Of a DNA stretch of 61,872 nt, positions 10,910 to 20,997 are shown piece by piece. The position numbers were made by a program, and so were the translations under genes. Source of the stretch: Halalkalibacter urbisdiaboli (GTDB lineage Bacteria; Bacillota; Bacilli; Bacillales; Bacillaceae_D); assembly GCF_002156385.1 (NCBI RefSeq), contig NZ_MVJM01000006.1:5245-67116 (forward strand), written 5' to 3'. Numbering within the stretch: the first letter of the stretch is position 1; each line of letters opens with the position of its first letter. The notes below the pieces were generated by a model. That model ran no database searches. It saw only the letters and a list, made by a program, of their open reading frames with translations, and was not told where the DNA came from.

Positions 10910-12898
10910 TTAATCCTTTTTCTTATCCTCTTCGTTTGAGGACGGTTGCTCAGATGACTCTTGCTCTTCATCTGCTGCTTCGTCTTCATCCTTCTTTGAA
11001 TGAATATTGACTTTAACATCAGAATCCTGATCATTCTCATCTTTATGAGCATTCGAGTGATGGTTTTCCGGAAGCTTACCTTCATTAATTAATGATTTAA
11101 TTTGCTCGGCATCTAATGTTTCTAGCTTAAGTAAGGTTTCTGCCACTAAATCAAGGCTTGCTTTGTTTTCCGTGATAATTTCCTTACAACGCTCATAGCA
11201 CTCCTTAATAATACGTTGTACCTCGAGGTCAATTTCATAAGCAATTTGGTCACTATAATTTTGTTCGTTTTGAATATCACGACCAAGGAATACTTGACCA
11301 CCTGAACCTGATACAAACTGCATCGGCCCAAGCTTATCACTCATTCCATATTCAGTAACCATTTTACGAGCGATTCCCGTTGCACGTTGGAAGTCATTAT
11401 GGGCACCTGTACTAACTTCGCCAAACTGAACTTCTTCAGCAACACGACCACCGAGTAACCCAATAATTTTATCTAGCAATTCTGGTTTTGTCATAAAATA
11501 GCGATCTTCCTTTGGAAGCATGACAGCATAACCGCCAGCCATTCCGCGTGGAACAATCGTAACTTTATGAACCATGTCTGCATTCTCAAGCTTCACACCT
11601 ACAACCGTATGACCTGCCTCGTGCCAAGCAACAATGTTTTTCTCTTTAGGAGAAATCACACGGCTCTTCTTGGCTGGACCGGCAATAACACGGTCAATTG
11701 CTTCTTCGATATGGATCATATTAATTTTCGTTTTATCATTTCTAGCAGCAATGAGTGCAGCCTCATTTAACAGATTTTCCAAGTCTGCCCCTGAAAATCC
11801 TGGAGTACGAGTTGCAATCGTTTCTAAATCAACATCATCTGCTAAAGGCTTATTTTTCGCGTGAACCTTTAATACATCTTTACGACCATTGACGTCTGGG
11901 CGGTTAACCATGATTTGACGGTCAAATCGTCCTGGACGTAATAAAGCTGGGTCAAGAATATCAGCACGGTTTGTCGCCGCGATAATAATGATACCCTCGT
12001 TAGCACTGAAACCGTCCATTTCAACGAGTAACTGGTTTAGTGTTTGTTCACGTTCATCGTGTCCACCACCAAGACCGGCACCACGTTGACGACCAACAGC
12101 ATCAATTTCATCAATAAAAATGATACATGGTGCATTTTTCTTTGCATTCTCAAAAAGGTCACGTACACGTGATGCACCAACCCCGACAAACATCTCAACG
12201 AAGTCAGAACCACTAATTGAGAAAAACGGTACACCAGCTTCACCTGCAACTGCACGAGCAAGTAAAGTTTTACCTGTACCAGGAGGACCCACTAACAGAA
12301 CCCCTTTTGGAATCCGCGCACCGATTGCTGAGAATTTACGAGGGTCTTTTAGAAATTCAACAACCTCAACCAATTCCTGCTTCTCTTCATCGGCACCCGC
12401 TACATCTTTAAATTTCGCCTTCTTTTTATCATCATTAACCATCTTCGCCTTGCTCTTACCAAAGTTCATAACACGGCTACCGCCACCTTGAGCCTGGCTT
12501 AACAAGAAGAAAAAGAGAATGAAAATAATAACGAAAGGAATAATTGACGTAAAAAATGTAACCCAGCCACTTGTCTCATCGGCACCTTCAACATCAAGTT
12601 CAGTACCTAAAGCACTTTGGGCATTTGCAAGAAGCTCAGCAGTTTGCTCACTTCTTAATAAACGTGTTTGAAAAAACTCATCTTCTCCCTGATCTGTAAA
12701 TTGACCTGTTACCAAATAAACTTGGCGGTCAGGCTTAACAGTTAGGGAACGAACTTCACCTTGCTCAAGTCGTTCAGTAAATTCACTAAATGTTACTTCT
12801 TCGGTTTGTGCCTGGTCTGAACTAAACACACTCACAATTCCTATAATAACGAGAAAGATGAGTAAGTAAAAAATCGTATTTCGAAATATCCGATTCAT
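10910..12898 (-). CDS. ftsH: ATP-dependent membrane zinc metalloprotease FtsH
   Basis: Membrane-bound AAA+ protease that degrades membrane and regulatory proteins and is needed for sporulation and stress responses. The 662-residue protein has two transmembrane segments (about 9-26 and 115-134), Walker A GPPGTGKT (204-211), Walker B FIDEID (261-266), the second region of homology near 309-326 and the zinc motif HEAGH (426-430). The last 50 residues are very acidic and rich in Asp, Glu, Lys and Ser, a variable tail. Flanked by hpt and coaX as in B. subtilis. Confidence 0.97.
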   Translation of the reverse strand: MNRIFRNTIFYLLIFLVIIGIVSVFSSDQAQTEEVTFSEFTERLEQGEVRSLTVKPDRQVYLVTGQFTDQGEDEFFQTRLLRSEQTAELLANAQSALGTELDVEGADETSGWVTFFTSIIPFVIIFILFFFLLSQAQGGGSRVMNFGKSKAKMVNDDKKKAKFKDVAGADEEKQELVEVVEFLKDPRKFSAIGARIPKGVLLVGPPGTGKTLLARAVAGEAGVPFFSISGSDFVEMFVGVGASRVRDLFENAKKNAPCIIFIDEIDAVGRQRGAGLGGGHDEREQTLNQLLVEMDGFSANEGIIIIAATNRADILDPALLRPGRFDRQIMVNRPDVNGRKDVLKVHAKNKPLADDVDLETIATRTPGFSGADLENLLNEAALIAARNDKTKINMIHIEEAIDRVIAGPAKKSRVISPKEKNIVAWHEAGHTVVGVKLENADMVHKVTIVPRGMAGGYAVMLPKEDRYFMTKPELLDKIIGLLGGRVAEEVQFGEVSTGAHNDFQRATGIARKMVTEYGMSDKLGPMQFVSGSGGQVFLGRDIQNEQNYSDQIAYEIDLEVQRIIKECYERCKEIITENKASLDLVAETLLKLETLDAEQIKSLINEGKLPENHHSNAHKDENDQDSDVKVNIHSKKDEDEAADEEQESSEQPSSNEEDKKKD

Positions 12899-12934
12899 TC
12901 GTGACCTCCTCCCACGTGCAACAAAGCTCCGTTT

Positions 12935-12964
12935 ATCGTACCATATTTGTTCTTTTGTTCACAA
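12935..12964 (-). promoter_or_regulatory. Possible ftsH promoter
   Basis: Minus strand: TTGTGA (12964-12959), 18-bp spacer, TACGAT (12940-12935), located just after the hpt stop codon and 37 nt before ftsH. Both boxes have mismatches to consensus, so this is tentative. Confidence 0.4.
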
Positions 12965-12967
12965 ATG

Positions 12968-13510
12968 TTAACTCTCATAGATTTCTGGTTTTAACACACC
13001 GATGTATGGGAGGTTACGATAACGCTCCGCATAATCAAGTCCATAACCTACAACAAAGGCATCCGGAACAATAAAACCTGCAATATCAGGTACTAAATCA
13101 ACTTTTCTTCCTTCCGGCTTATCAAGCAATGTAACGACCTTTACTGATTTAGCCTTTCGATAATGGAACAACTTAATGAGATAACTTAAAGTTAAGCCAC
13201 TATCAATAATATCTTCAACAATAATAATGTCCCGGCCTTCAACAGAAGTGTCTAAATCCTTTAAAATTTTCACTTCTCCCGAAGAGACCATTCCCTTCCC
13301 ATAACTAGAGACATCCATAAAGTCCATCTCTATATGTGTGTCGATTCTTTTAACCAAGTCAGACATAAATGGCATGGCGCCTTTTAACACACCGATTATT
13401 AATGGGAAACGTCCCTCGTACTCTGCTGTAATTTGGTTTCCTAATTCACGTGTCTTTGCTTGAATTTCTTCCTCAGAAATAAGAATTTCTTTAATCTCGT
13501 CCCTCATCAA
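12968..13510 (-). CDS. hpt: Hypoxanthine phosphoribosyltransferase
   Basis: Salvages hypoxanthine and guanine to IMP and GMP using PRPP. The 180-residue protein shows the PRPP-binding motif [13 protein letters not shown] (about 95-107) and a purine-binding [12 protein letters not shown] near the C-terminus. It follows tilS in the same direction (gap 35 bp), a conserved pair in Bacillaceae. In B. subtilis the TilS/HprT pair also influences ftsH expression; here that is inference. Confidence 0.95.
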   Translation of the reverse strand: MMRDEIKEILISEEEIQAKTRELGNQITAEYEGRFPLIIGVLKGAMPFMSDLVKRIDTHIEMDFMDVSSYGKGMVSSGEVKILKDLDTSVEGRDIIIVEDIIDSGLTLSYLIKLFHYRKAKSVKVVTLLDKPEGRKVDLVPDIAGFIVPDAFVVGYGLDYAERYRNLPYIGVLKPEIYES

Positions 13511-13545
13511 ATTGATATGACCCTCCTGTGTTAACCATTCATACT

Positions 13546-14952
13546 TTATGATTTTAAAATCATGTCTTCAGGTTCAAATGTAAGAATAAGCTGTTGCTTC
13601 GTTTGATCGTAAACATTTGCCAAGCGGCTGCGTTGTAACAGCGGAACCCAAAGGATGTCTCCATTTGCATCAACGATAACTGGCCAAGCCTCTCTTAAGT
13701 GTTTACTTATTTTCCGATCAATAAACAAGCGACTTACTTTCTTTGCCCCTGTCATCCCATGCACATTTACCCGATCTCCCGGCTTTTTCGTTCGAACAAC
13801 GAGCGGCATCGCGACCCTCTCTGCATCCAGAATAAGTGTCGTTTCTCCTTCTTCATAAGGATGACTGTTTGAAGAATAGTAAGCCTTTACAACACCTAAC
13901 TTCGTCTTAACCTCTCCCGGAATGAACATTTGTGTACATTCATCCATAACGGTATTCATTTCTCCAAAGGAAAAATGACAATACTGATAATCCCGATAGA
14001 CAAAAAGATCGTTTGCTAAATGCAGTTCCTTTGATGGAGCACTCATTTGGAGCAAAGCGATAACTTGTTCAATATGTATAGATGGTGTAATTGGCGAATT
14101 TTTCCCGCTAATATACTTTAATATTAGATGAATCATTCTCCTTTGTAAAGGGACGCTTGTTTTGAGAAAGGCTTCTCGTGAAATTGTTATCTTTTGTTCA
14201 CTTTTTTCTACAATCACCAACCGCAATCTTTCTTCTGCAAGCATCATTAAATAGTGTTGATCATCCTCTAGCCACTCACTTTGCCGCTGGAAATGAAGAT
14301 GTGCTTGTTTATTTTCCTGCTTGATAAATGGGAGCATTTGAAATCTAAAACGATTTCGGGTGTAAGAAGTGGATTCATTACTTGAATCTCTTCGTGGAAT
14401 TACTCCTACTTCACTACAATAATGCTCAATTTGTTCCTTCGTTATTCCTAAAAAAGGCCGAATAATGATACTATCCCTTATTTTTCGCTTTACCGCGATT
14501 CCTGTGAGCTGAAATGGAATGGACCCGCGAATAAGCTTCATTAAAAATGTTTCAATTTGGTCGTCGCCGTGATGCCCTGTTGCAATATAACGGTTTGATA
14601 ACTCGGGTAATAGTGAATCTAGCCAGTTATATCGGAGTTCTCTCGCTGCAGTTTGAATACCAATACGCTTTTGCTCGGCGTACTCCTTAACTGATAATCT
14701 TGTTTTATATAAAGGTATACGCAATTGCTGACAAAAGGTTTCAATAAATCTTTCATCTTTATCGGCCTCGGTCCCTCTTAGCTGATGATGTGCATGGGCA
14801 GCAACAATGTCTATTCTATACTCTTCCTTCATCGACCATAAATAATGGAGCAACGCCATCGAATCAGGACCGCCAGACACGGCGACAATAACTGTTTCAC
14901 CACCAGCAAATAGCTGATGTTCCTGAATAAACTTATGAACGTCTCGTTTCAT
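13546..14952 (-). CDS. tilS: tRNA(Ile)-lysidine synthetase
   Basis: Modifies C34 of tRNA-Ile(CAU) to lysidine so that it reads AUA. The adenylation P-loop SGGPDS is at residues 26-31 of the protein starting MKRDVHKF, with AHAHHQLRG and TGHHGDD downstream; the product is 468 residues. The frame stays open for 31 codons upstream, into the end of the exporter gene, but that extension looks like a shifted-frame read of the membrane protein, so I chose ATG 14952. The overlap with the upstream gene is 20 bp. Confidence 0.93.
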   Translation of the reverse strand: MKRDVHKFIQEHQLFAGGETVIVAVSGGPDSMALLHYLWSMKEEYRIDIVAAHAHHQLRGTEADKDERFIETFCQQLRIPLYKTRLSVKEYAEQKRIGIQTAARELRYNWLDSLLPELSNRYIATGHHGDDQIETFLMKLIRGSIPFQLTGIAVKRKIRDSIIIRPFLGITKEQIEHYCSEVGVIPRRDSSNESTSYTRNRFRFQMLPFIKQENKQAHLHFQRQSEWLEDDQHYLMMLAEERLRLVIVEKSEQKITISREAFLKTSVPLQRRMIHLILKYISGKNSPITPSIHIEQVIALLQMSAPSKELHLANDLFVYRDYQYCHFSFGEMNTVMDECTQMFIPGEVKTKLGVVKAYYSSNSHPYEEGETTLILDAERVAMPLVVRTKKPGDRVNVHGMTGAKKVSRLFIDRKISKHLREAWPVIVDANGDILWVPLLQRSRLANVYDQTKQQLILTFEPEDMILKS

Positions 14953-15388
14953 AACGCTGTCCGATGCCCCCTTTGCCAAACGAAAAGATTGATAGAGCAA
15001 AAACAAGGCCAGCTGCAATAGCACCAGCCTGTAACATCGTTTCAATACCGAGCTGTAAGCCTAGGAGGTAATCTCCATCTACAAAGGCTAGCATTGTGAA
15101 ATAAGCACGACTTCCTGGTACTAGCGGGATGATACCTGGAATACTAAACGTTGTTACCGGAACACGATATCCCTTTGCAAGAAAATGTGAGCACGTTGCG
15201 CTAACAATTGAAGCGATTGCTGTAGAAAAAATAACCGATACTCCAACGACTGGTAACGTTGTGTTTAAAAACCAAGCTAGAGTCCCAACGAGGCCACCTA
15301 ACCAGACAACACGTTTAGGTACATTAAAAATAACACCAAATGCAACTGTGGCCATAAAACAAAAAATTAGTTTAAGTAACATGTTCAA
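14933..15388 (-). CDS. Threonine/serine exporter family protein, small subunit (YjjB/ThrE-C type)
   Basis: 151-residue membrane protein with about four or five hydrophobic segments and the segment GIIPLVPGS typical of the ThrE C-terminal-half family (DUF3815). With the preceding gene it makes a split ThrE-like exporter. The C-terminal tail ([15 protein letters not shown]) is encoded where tilS starts. This pair is not between yabT and tilS in B. subtilis as I recall it. The substrate is not visible from sequence. Confidence 0.85.
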   Translation of the reverse strand: MNMLLKLIFCFMATVAFGVIFNVPKRVVWLGGLVGTLAWFLNTTLPVVGVSVIFSTAIASIVSATCSHFLAKGYRVPVTTFSIPGIIPLVPGSRAYFTMLAFVDGDYLLGLQLGIETMLQAGAIAAGLVFALSIFSFGKGGIGQRYETRRS

Positions 15389-15403
15389 TCCTCTTCTTTC
15401 TCG

Positions 15404-16156
15404 TCATAATAAGAGCGCAATTGCTAGTGCAATTCCTGTTGCTATCGAAAGAGCCGTTATGATAGCTTCAGCGCCGCGACTAACACCAGCTAGCAAATCG
15501 CCAGACATTAAATCTCGGACAGCATTCGTTAGCGGAATCCCCGGAACAAGTGGCATAAGCGTACCGATAATGACTTGATCGAGGTTTTCTCCTACTCCTA
15601 ATAAAACGAGGCAGATAGCGACTACACCACCTAGAAAGGCCGACATGAACTCAGCGAAAAATTTCACTTTCATATATTCCTGTAAGGTCACAACACACCA
15701 GCTTGCAGAGAAACCAGCTATAAATGCAGGAAGAGCATCTGCAAGTCCTCCTCCAAATAAATAGGAGAAAGCCCCCCCTGCGATACCTGAACAAAAATGA
15801 AGCAAAAGTGGTGGATAGTTTAAGGGAGCTTTCGCAATTGCATGCAATTGACTTAATGCTTCCTCTTCATTTATCATTCCACTCACAAACTCACGTGACA
15901 CTTGATTAACGAGAGACACCTTGTTCAAATCCTGCATCCGGTCGTCAACCCGTATCATTTGCATAACATCTCCTACGTCCTCATCTTCAAAGGAAAGAAA
16001 GATGCCCGTTGTCGTTACAAAACTATGGACGTGCTTAAAGCCAGCTGCTTTCGCCATCCGTTCAAGCGTTTCTTCTACTCGGTATGTTTCTGCTCCGTAA
16101 GTAAGCATAATTTCGCCTGCCAACATGCAAATATCCGTCATACGATATGCATTCAT
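15404..16156 (-). CDS. Threonine/serine exporter family protein, large subunit (YjjP/ThrE-N type)
   Basis: 250-residue protein. The N-terminal cytosolic part carries LMLTYGAETYRVEETLER-like features (about residues 16-32) and the membrane half (about 115-250) has several helices and LMPLVPGIPLTNAVRDL, the DUF1212 hallmark. It precedes the small subunit by 15 bp and follows yabT by about 30 bp. Homologues export threonine, serine or, in the YjjPB system of E. coli, succinate. The true substrate here is unknown. Confidence 0.87.
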   Translation of the reverse strand: MNAYRMTDICMLAGEIMLTYGAETYRVEETLERMAKAAGFKHVHSFVTTTGIFLSFEDEDVGDVMQMIRVDDRMQDLNKVSLVNQVSREFVSGMINEEEALSQLHAIAKAPLNYPPLLLHFCSGIAGGAFSYLFGGGLADALPAFIAGFSASWCVVTLQEYMKVKFFAEFMSAFLGGVVAICLVLLGVGENLDQVIIGTLMPLVPGIPLTNAVRDLMSGDLLAGVSRGAEAIITALSIATGIALAIALLL

Positions 16157-16187
16157 GTAAGGCCCCCATCCATTTTGGCTTTAACGC

Positions 16188-17147
16188 CTACATCATTTGT
16201 CCAAATAAGTATAGGATATACGCTAATAGAAGAAAAGAGAAGAGCAGAAAGAATTCAATGAAATAGGATGACTTTTTCTTTTTTTGTTTTACCTTCTTAT
16301 TTACTTTTTTCTTTGAAACATGTTTATAGCTTGAGCGGTTTGACACCGCTTCTAAAATATCTCGTTTCATCTCTGCTGCCTCTTTATATTTCCCTTGAAG
16401 AGCCTTCATAAGAGGGAGCCGATAAGGGATTAATTCTTGATGTGACTCAATTTTCTGCTTCAGCTGCTGTAACGGTTTATCACCTTGCTTATCAAAGCGT
16501 TTTGGATAAGCACAATTTATTAAAATCATCGCAACAGCAAACAAGTCATAGCTTGGCTCGGCCTTTCTAGTACCTAGCCCCCAATAGCCACGATCATAAA
16601 ATTCTGTATATTCTTTTATTGAGCGACCGAGGAGTGTAGTTCCACCAACATCGAGCCAGCGGACACGTGGTGGTGGGCCGACAACCAGTAAATTATCAGG
16701 CTTCAAATCGCCGAATACCCAACCTTCGCGGTGTAAACGGTCTAAGTCGCCTAATAATTGAATAACTATAATTCCAATCCATTCAGATCCGCGATTTTTC
16801 GTATATTCAATGAGGTTTTTTCCTTTTAAATATTCCATAGCGTAAAACGGAAATGTTCCTTGTGGCGTTACCAAATCATCCACATCCAATAAAGAAGGCC
16901 CAAGAATTTGACCTTGGACCTTAGAGAAGTGCTTTAGCACATTGACTTCGGATGTTATCGCCATATTGTCCTCACCGACCTTTAACGCTACCTGGCCAAC
17001 ATCTGTTTCAGCAAGATATACTGTCCCAGTAGCCCCCGATCCGAGTATCCGAATAATTCTGTAAGGCTTTTTATGCCATTTCCCAATAAATTTGCTGCCG
17101 GCTTGGAGCTTATAGGCCTGATTCTTCGTATAGCTGTTCTTCATCAC
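16188..17147 (-). CDS. yabT: Membrane-anchored Ser/Thr protein kinase (YabT)
   Basis: Hanks-type kinase; in B. subtilis YabT acts in spore development and is stimulated by DNA binding. The 319-residue protein has the glycine loop GSGATG (36-41), ATP lysine K56, catalytic FGDLKPDN (D147, N152) and DVGG (D166) in place of DFG, which I believe is normal in YabT. A very basic Lys-rich stretch (about 275-292) could bind DNA, and a single C-terminal membrane helix (about 296-317) anchors it. It overlaps yabS by 38 bp. Confidence 0.93.
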   Translation of the reverse strand: MMKNSYTKNQAYKLQAGSKFIGKWHKKPYRIIRILGSGATGTVYLAETDVGQVALKVGEDNMAITSEVNVLKHFSKVQGQILGPSLLDVDDLVTPQGTFPFYAMEYLKGKNLIEYTKNRGSEWIGIIVIQLLGDLDRLHREGWVFGDLKPDNLLVVGPPPRVRWLDVGGTTLLGRSIKEYTEFYDRGYWGLGTRKAEPSYDLFAVAMILINCAYPKRFDKQGDKPLQQLKQKIESHQELIPYRLPLMKALQGKYKEAAEMKRDILEAVSNRSSYKHVSKKKVNKKVKQKKKKSSYFIEFFLLFSFLLLAYILYLFGQMM

Positions 17148-17850
17148 CAGCCATCAAACTCCTTCTTGAAGTAGATTTTGAAAACTTTTGCAACGCCGCT
17201 TGTAGAGCGGGACCTGTTGGCGTAATCCCGCCAGAAGAAAGTTTATGAAAAATACCGGTTAATGAATTTAATTGTGGAGTCCAATCTAGTAAACGATCAA
17301 TTTCTTTTCGTTTCCCAGGAAATGAATAGAGCGAAAAGCGATTCTCACCCATTCGTGACGTCAAGCTAATCGAAAGGTCTGTTAATGCTTCTTGTACCAT
17401 TGGTAGTTTGTTTGTCATACTAGCACTTGTGTCAACTAAAATTAGTACATCGAGATGAATCGTTTCCCCTAACTCATCGACTACTTCCATTACTTGCCCT
17501 CTCTTTTCAGGTGAGAGGTCTTCCATCTCTTGCTCTTTTCCAAGGATTTGCTGTAGCTCTTTATTAACGACACCATGAAGCGTTTGGGTCATAGCCTTTC
17601 TTGTAACCATCTGCACTGTTTTAGCTAATTGCTTGGCATAAACAATTTGGCTAACTCCACCTCCAGCCATTGCAATTGCTTCAATTTCTTCTATTCCTTG
17701 TTCATTTAAATGATTTCCATCGACAACACCAATGACATTAACTGTGATCCCCTGTTCCTTTGCTAGTGATGCAATTGCAACCGGATCCTCACCTTGATTT
17801 GAATGACCATCTGTTAATAATAAAATTTGCTTTAACGTTCCTTTTGCCAT
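17110..17850 (-). CDS. yabS: VWA-domain protein YabS
   Basis: Sporulation-locus protein of unknown function with a von Willebrand A fold. The MIDAS motif DTSAS lies near residue 140 and there is an N-terminal LLLTDGHSNQGED segment. I start it at the third possible start in frame (ATG 17850), giving MAKGTLKQ, because GGAGGGG then sits 6 nt upstream and the B. subtilis protein starts the same way; a TTG at 17865 is also in frame. It lies between spoIIE and yabT, overlapping the latter. Confidence 0.88.
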   Translation of the reverse strand: MAKGTLKQILLLTDGHSNQGEDPVAIASLAKEQGITVNVIGVVDGNHLNEQGIEEIEAIAMAGGGVSQIVYAKQLAKTVQMVTRKAMTQTLHGVVNKELQQILGKEQEMEDLSPEKRGQVMEVVDELGETIHLDVLILVDTSASMTNKLPMVQEALTDLSISLTSRMGENRFSLYSFPGKRKEIDRLLDWTPQLNSLTGIFHKLSSGGITPTGPALQAALQKFSKSTSRRSLMAGDEEQLYEESGL

Positions 17851-17930
17851 ATTCATCCCCTCCAAAAAGTACGAATGTTACCATGATTGACCGTTGGAGG
17901 GTCATTTATACCTAGCAGTCTCTTTTTTTC

Positions 17931-20426
17931 TCATTGTGCTCGTTTTCGTAAAATATTTGGTGACTTATAGAGTGGAATTGCAGCCCATTTCGGTGTATTA
18001 CGTTTCACTTTGGCAACAATGACCGTCATGTCATCATTAATGCTGCCTCGATCAGAGCGAATCACCTTCTCTAGCATTGTATCCGCTATTTCTTGTGGAT
18101 CGTCAGTATCTAGTTCAGAAATCATTCGCTTCATCCACATATCTTTATTTTCAACATGCTTTGGCGCTTCAAAGATACCATCACTCATCATAATTAATAA
18201 GTCACCAGGCTTTAGCTGTTCGCTAACAACTTCTACATCAAACTCTTGAATAATTCCCATCGGTAAATTGCTAGCTTCAACCTTAATAACCTGGTTCCCT
18301 CTCTTAATGAAACTTGGGATAGAACCTATTTTTAGAAATTTTGCTGTTGCATCCTGTAAATCGATCATCGCCAAATCTAAGGTTGAAAAGATTTCATCGG
18401 TTGTACGTAATGAAAGTACGGAATTAATTGACTTGATGGCAACCGTTTCTTCAATTCCTGATTGTAATACCTTTTGTAAAAGCTGCAACGTTTCATTACT
18501 TTCTAAATGAGCTCTCTCCCCGTTGCCCATTCCATCACTAATGGCAATGGCGTATTTTCCTGCTCCTAGCTCAATCGTTGAATAACTATCACCAGATACC
18601 CATGCCCCACCCTTAGCAACATTGGCCACTCCAGTTTCAATGACAAACTGTTTAGCCGAGCTAAACGAGACATGACTAAATCCATTCGGATAGAAGCCTG
18701 GTTCTTCACGCTTCACAATAATAGTCTCTTGTAAGATATCAGATAAAATAGGGGCAATGATTTTCTCACATTGACCATTCCCGTGGTCAGTGGATAGACT
18801 CATTTCAATTTCAATATTGCCTTTTTCAAGACTATAAATATCGACATGGCCCACTTCTAAGCCAACATCGCGTAACGCCTCAAGCATCTGCTCCTCTTGA
18901 TAATGGTGAGCTTCCTTTTCTCTTTGAATTTCCTTTGCAAAGTCACCCATCACACGAGATACACCTAACAGCTGATCAGCAACAAGTTTACGGCTCTCTA
19001 AGACTTGTCTTTTTAACTTTTGATTCGCTTGATAATGGCCATGCTCTTGGCCAATCGATTGAATCACTTTTTCAGGCTTTATACAGTGCTTCTTCCACTC
19101 GGCTAGCAATACTTGATCCTTAACATCACCGTTTTTTTCAGTCTCAGTCATAATTTTCTGCATAGATTCATAAGTTTTATTAAAGTTCTCAACCCAACAG
19201 CGCTCTTTCTTGAAGCAGGTTTGGCACGTTTTCTCTGTTACGTTGCTCAAAAAATAATCGATCTCTCGTTCATCATCTTCACTTTCTACCTGTTGAGAAG
19301 GTGTTTGAAAACTATTAGATAATGTTTGAAAAAGAGTTGAAAATTGTTCAACCCGTCCTGCTGTAATATCACGAATTTTTCGTAAATATTGTTGCTGCTC
19401 TTTTGAATATTCTACAGTCCCTGGAATATAGCGAGCTAGTTTACTGATTAAATCCTTTGGTGTTAGAAGGAATACAGCAATAGCAGCTAAAGACTCCATC
19501 AAAGTAATTGATACATTTGTAGCCCCTTCACCATACATTCCAATAAGTAAAGTCCCGACAAGTAAGCCTAGACCAACACCAACCTTTTTACCTTCCTTCA
19601 GCAACCCTCCGAGTAAACCAGCAAAGGCTAGTAAACTCATCTGATAGAGACTTGCAACACTTGCTAGACTAAGAATTAAACCTGTAACAACACCAACCGT
19701 AGAACCAATTGCTGCACCACCAACAAAAGCAAATAATAATACTAAATATCGAGCTAGTACATGCTCAACTGTGATTTCATACATAACCCAACCAACCGTA
19801 CCAGTCATAATGGATGCAAGTAAAATGATTAGGCAAACAATCTCTTCGTTTCGTAACGGTTGCTTTATTTTTCTAGACGTAACTAGTGGCACACTTTGAA
19901 GAAAAATCATCGTAAGGATAAAACTCAATCCAGCCTCTACAGTAGCCATCATTAACGCATAGTTTGTGACCGTCCCCTCCGCGAAAAAGACTAGCATGAG
20001 TCTAGTTCCTATACTTGCAGTGAAAACCGTATATGGAAGGGCTTTAGTTGTTTCATTTACGAATCGTGTGACGACTTTTTGCATACAAACATAGACGATA
20101 ATCGCTGCAAACACATAAGCAACTTCACCGTGATAGCTAGTAAAGGCCCCTGCTAATAATGACAATGCGGCAAGACCAGCCCGTTCACGTTTAATCATAT
20201 ATATTGCCGCTAAAAACGGTAATATAAACGGTGTCAATTCGGATAATATCATGGCACGTCCTAATAGAAATCCAATAATCGCTACAAGCAGTCCCCAATG
20301 ATAAAAAGCCTTGTTCAGAAGATTTCTTGTCTTAAGTACAGCTTGTCCTAACGACATTTGAACCTGCTCAATGACTTGCGAGGTCCGTTCCGTTTCTGTC
20401 CATGCTTTCGTTTCCTTTCGTATCAT
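17931..20426 (-). CDS. spoIIE: Stage II sporulation protein E (PP2C-type phosphatase)
   Basis: Dephosphorylates SpoIIAA to activate sigma-F in the forespore and binds FtsZ at the polar septum. With the start at 20426 the protein has 831 residues, close to 827 in B. subtilis. About ten membrane helices fill the first 330 residues, with GFLLGRAMILSEL near the start. The C-terminal PP2C domain shows AISDGMGNGERA and LIMMSDGIFEAP. The frame is open 44 codons further upstream, but that stretch contains the promoter (20461-20494), so it is not translated. Confidence 0.96.
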   Translation of the reverse strand: MIRKETKAWTETERTSQVIEQVQMSLGQAVLKTRNLLNKAFYHWGLLVAIIGFLLGRAMILSELTPFILPFLAAIYMIKRERAGLAALSLLAGAFTSYHGEVAYVFAAIIVYVCMQKVVTRFVNETTKALPYTVFTASIGTRLMLVFFAEGTVTNYALMMATVEAGLSFILTMIFLQSVPLVTSRKIKQPLRNEEIVCLIILLASIMTGTVGWVMYEITVEHVLARYLVLLFAFVGGAAIGSTVGVVTGLILSLASVASLYQMSLLAFAGLLGGLLKEGKKVGVGLGLLVGTLLIGMYGEGATNVSITLMESLAAIAVFLLTPKDLISKLARYIPGTVEYSKEQQQYLRKIRDITAGRVEQFSTLFQTLSNSFQTPSQQVESEDDEREIDYFLSNVTEKTCQTCFKKERCWVENFNKTYESMQKIMTETEKNGDVKDQVLLAEWKKHCIKPEKVIQSIGQEHGHYQANQKLKRQVLESRKLVADQLLGVSRVMGDFAKEIQREKEAHHYQEEQMLEALRDVGLEVGHVDIYSLEKGNIEIEMSLSTDHGNGQCEKIIAPILSDILQETIIVKREEPGFYPNGFSHVSFSSAKQFVIETGVANVAKGGAWVSGDSYSTIELGAGKYAIAISDGMGNGERAHLESNETLQLLQKVLQSGIEETVAIKSINSVLSLRTTDEIFSTLDLAMIDLQDATAKFLKIGSIPSFIKRGNQVIKVEASNLPMGIIQEFDVEVVSEQLKPGDLLIMMSDGIFEAPKHVENKDMWMKRMISELDTDDPQEIADTMLEKVIRSDRGSINDDMTVIVAKVKRNTPKWAAIPLYKSPNILRKRAQ

Positions 20427-20460
20427 CTCTAGTCCACCACCCATTCTTAATCGTGGTTTC

Positions 20461-20528
20461 ATTATAAACAGAACTAACTCACAGTTTTTGTCAAAATCAC
20501 AACGTCGAATCAAAAAATTGTTCGACTT
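20461..20528 (-). promoter_or_regulatory. spoIIE promoter with Spo0A boxes and long spacer
   Basis: Minus strand: -35 TTGACA (20494-20489) and -10 TATAAT (20466-20461) separated by 22 bp instead of 17. Spo0A-activated sigma-A promoters such as spoIIE and spoIIG have this stretched spacing. Just upstream are two imperfect 0A boxes containing TCGAA: ACGTCGAA (20502-20509, + strand) and AAGTCGAA (20528-20521, minus strand). The rest of the stretch 20529-20707 shows nothing I can name. Confidence 0.8.
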
Positions 20529-20707
20529 GATTCGGCTAAAACAGGAATGAATACACACGACAACGCAAAAAAATCAATAACTTGAGTAAATTTAGTGAAG
20601 AATCCTTACATATGTTGAAGAAACATGATGATAAAAAAATGGATTACACTCCGGTTTCCTTCGATAAGCCGTTTGGACTTAGTTTTAAACACTTTACTTT
20701 CCAAAAC

Positions 20708-20740
20708 AAAAAAACCCTACATTCCAAAGAATGTAGGGTT
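20708..20740 (-). terminator. Terminator after tRNA-Met
   Basis: Perfect 12-bp stem AACCCTACATTC / GAATGTAGGGTT with a 4-nt loop, then a run of T on the minus strand, 13 nt after the tRNA 3' end. Confidence 0.88.
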
Positions 20741-20752
20741 GCGTATGTAATA

Positions 20753-20829
20753 TGGTAGCGGCGGAGGGAGTCGAACCCACGACCTCACGGGTATGAACCG
20801 TACGCTCTAGCCAGCTGAGCTACACCGCC
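20753..20829 (-). tRNA. tRNA-Met (CAT), elongator type
   Basis: 77-nt cloverleaf on the minus strand: acceptor GGCGGTG / CGCCGCT, D-arm GCTC-GAGC, anticodon stem TACGG / CCGTG around loop TTCATAC (anticodon CAT), T-arm with GTTCGAC (GTGGG / CCCTC), discriminator A and encoded CCA. The G1-U72 wobble pair and lack of initiator features point to the elongator. In B. subtilis a tRNA-Glu follows at this place; none is present here. Confidence 0.96.
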
Positions 20830-20937
20830 ATATTAATTGCGACAAGTATTAATATACTATGAATCCATAAGATAGTCAAGCTCTTTAACAAAAAATAATC
20901 TTCTATATCCGAATAACCGTTGATGAGAGGTTAAATT

Positions 20938-20967
20938 AAAAAAAGAAGACAAACAATGCTTGTCTTC
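20938..20967 (-). terminator. yabR terminator
   Basis: Stem GAAGACAAG / TTTGTCTTC (one wobble) followed by seven T on the minus strand, 31 nt after the yabR stop. Confidence 0.82.
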
Positions 20968-20997
20968 CTCTCTATACTTTGATAAGCGAGCAACAAG

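Noticed and set aside
20612-20758. 48-codon plus-strand frame opposite the spoIIE-tRNA gap
   Set aside because: No RBS, and its last third reads through the tRNA terminator hairpin; most likely chance.
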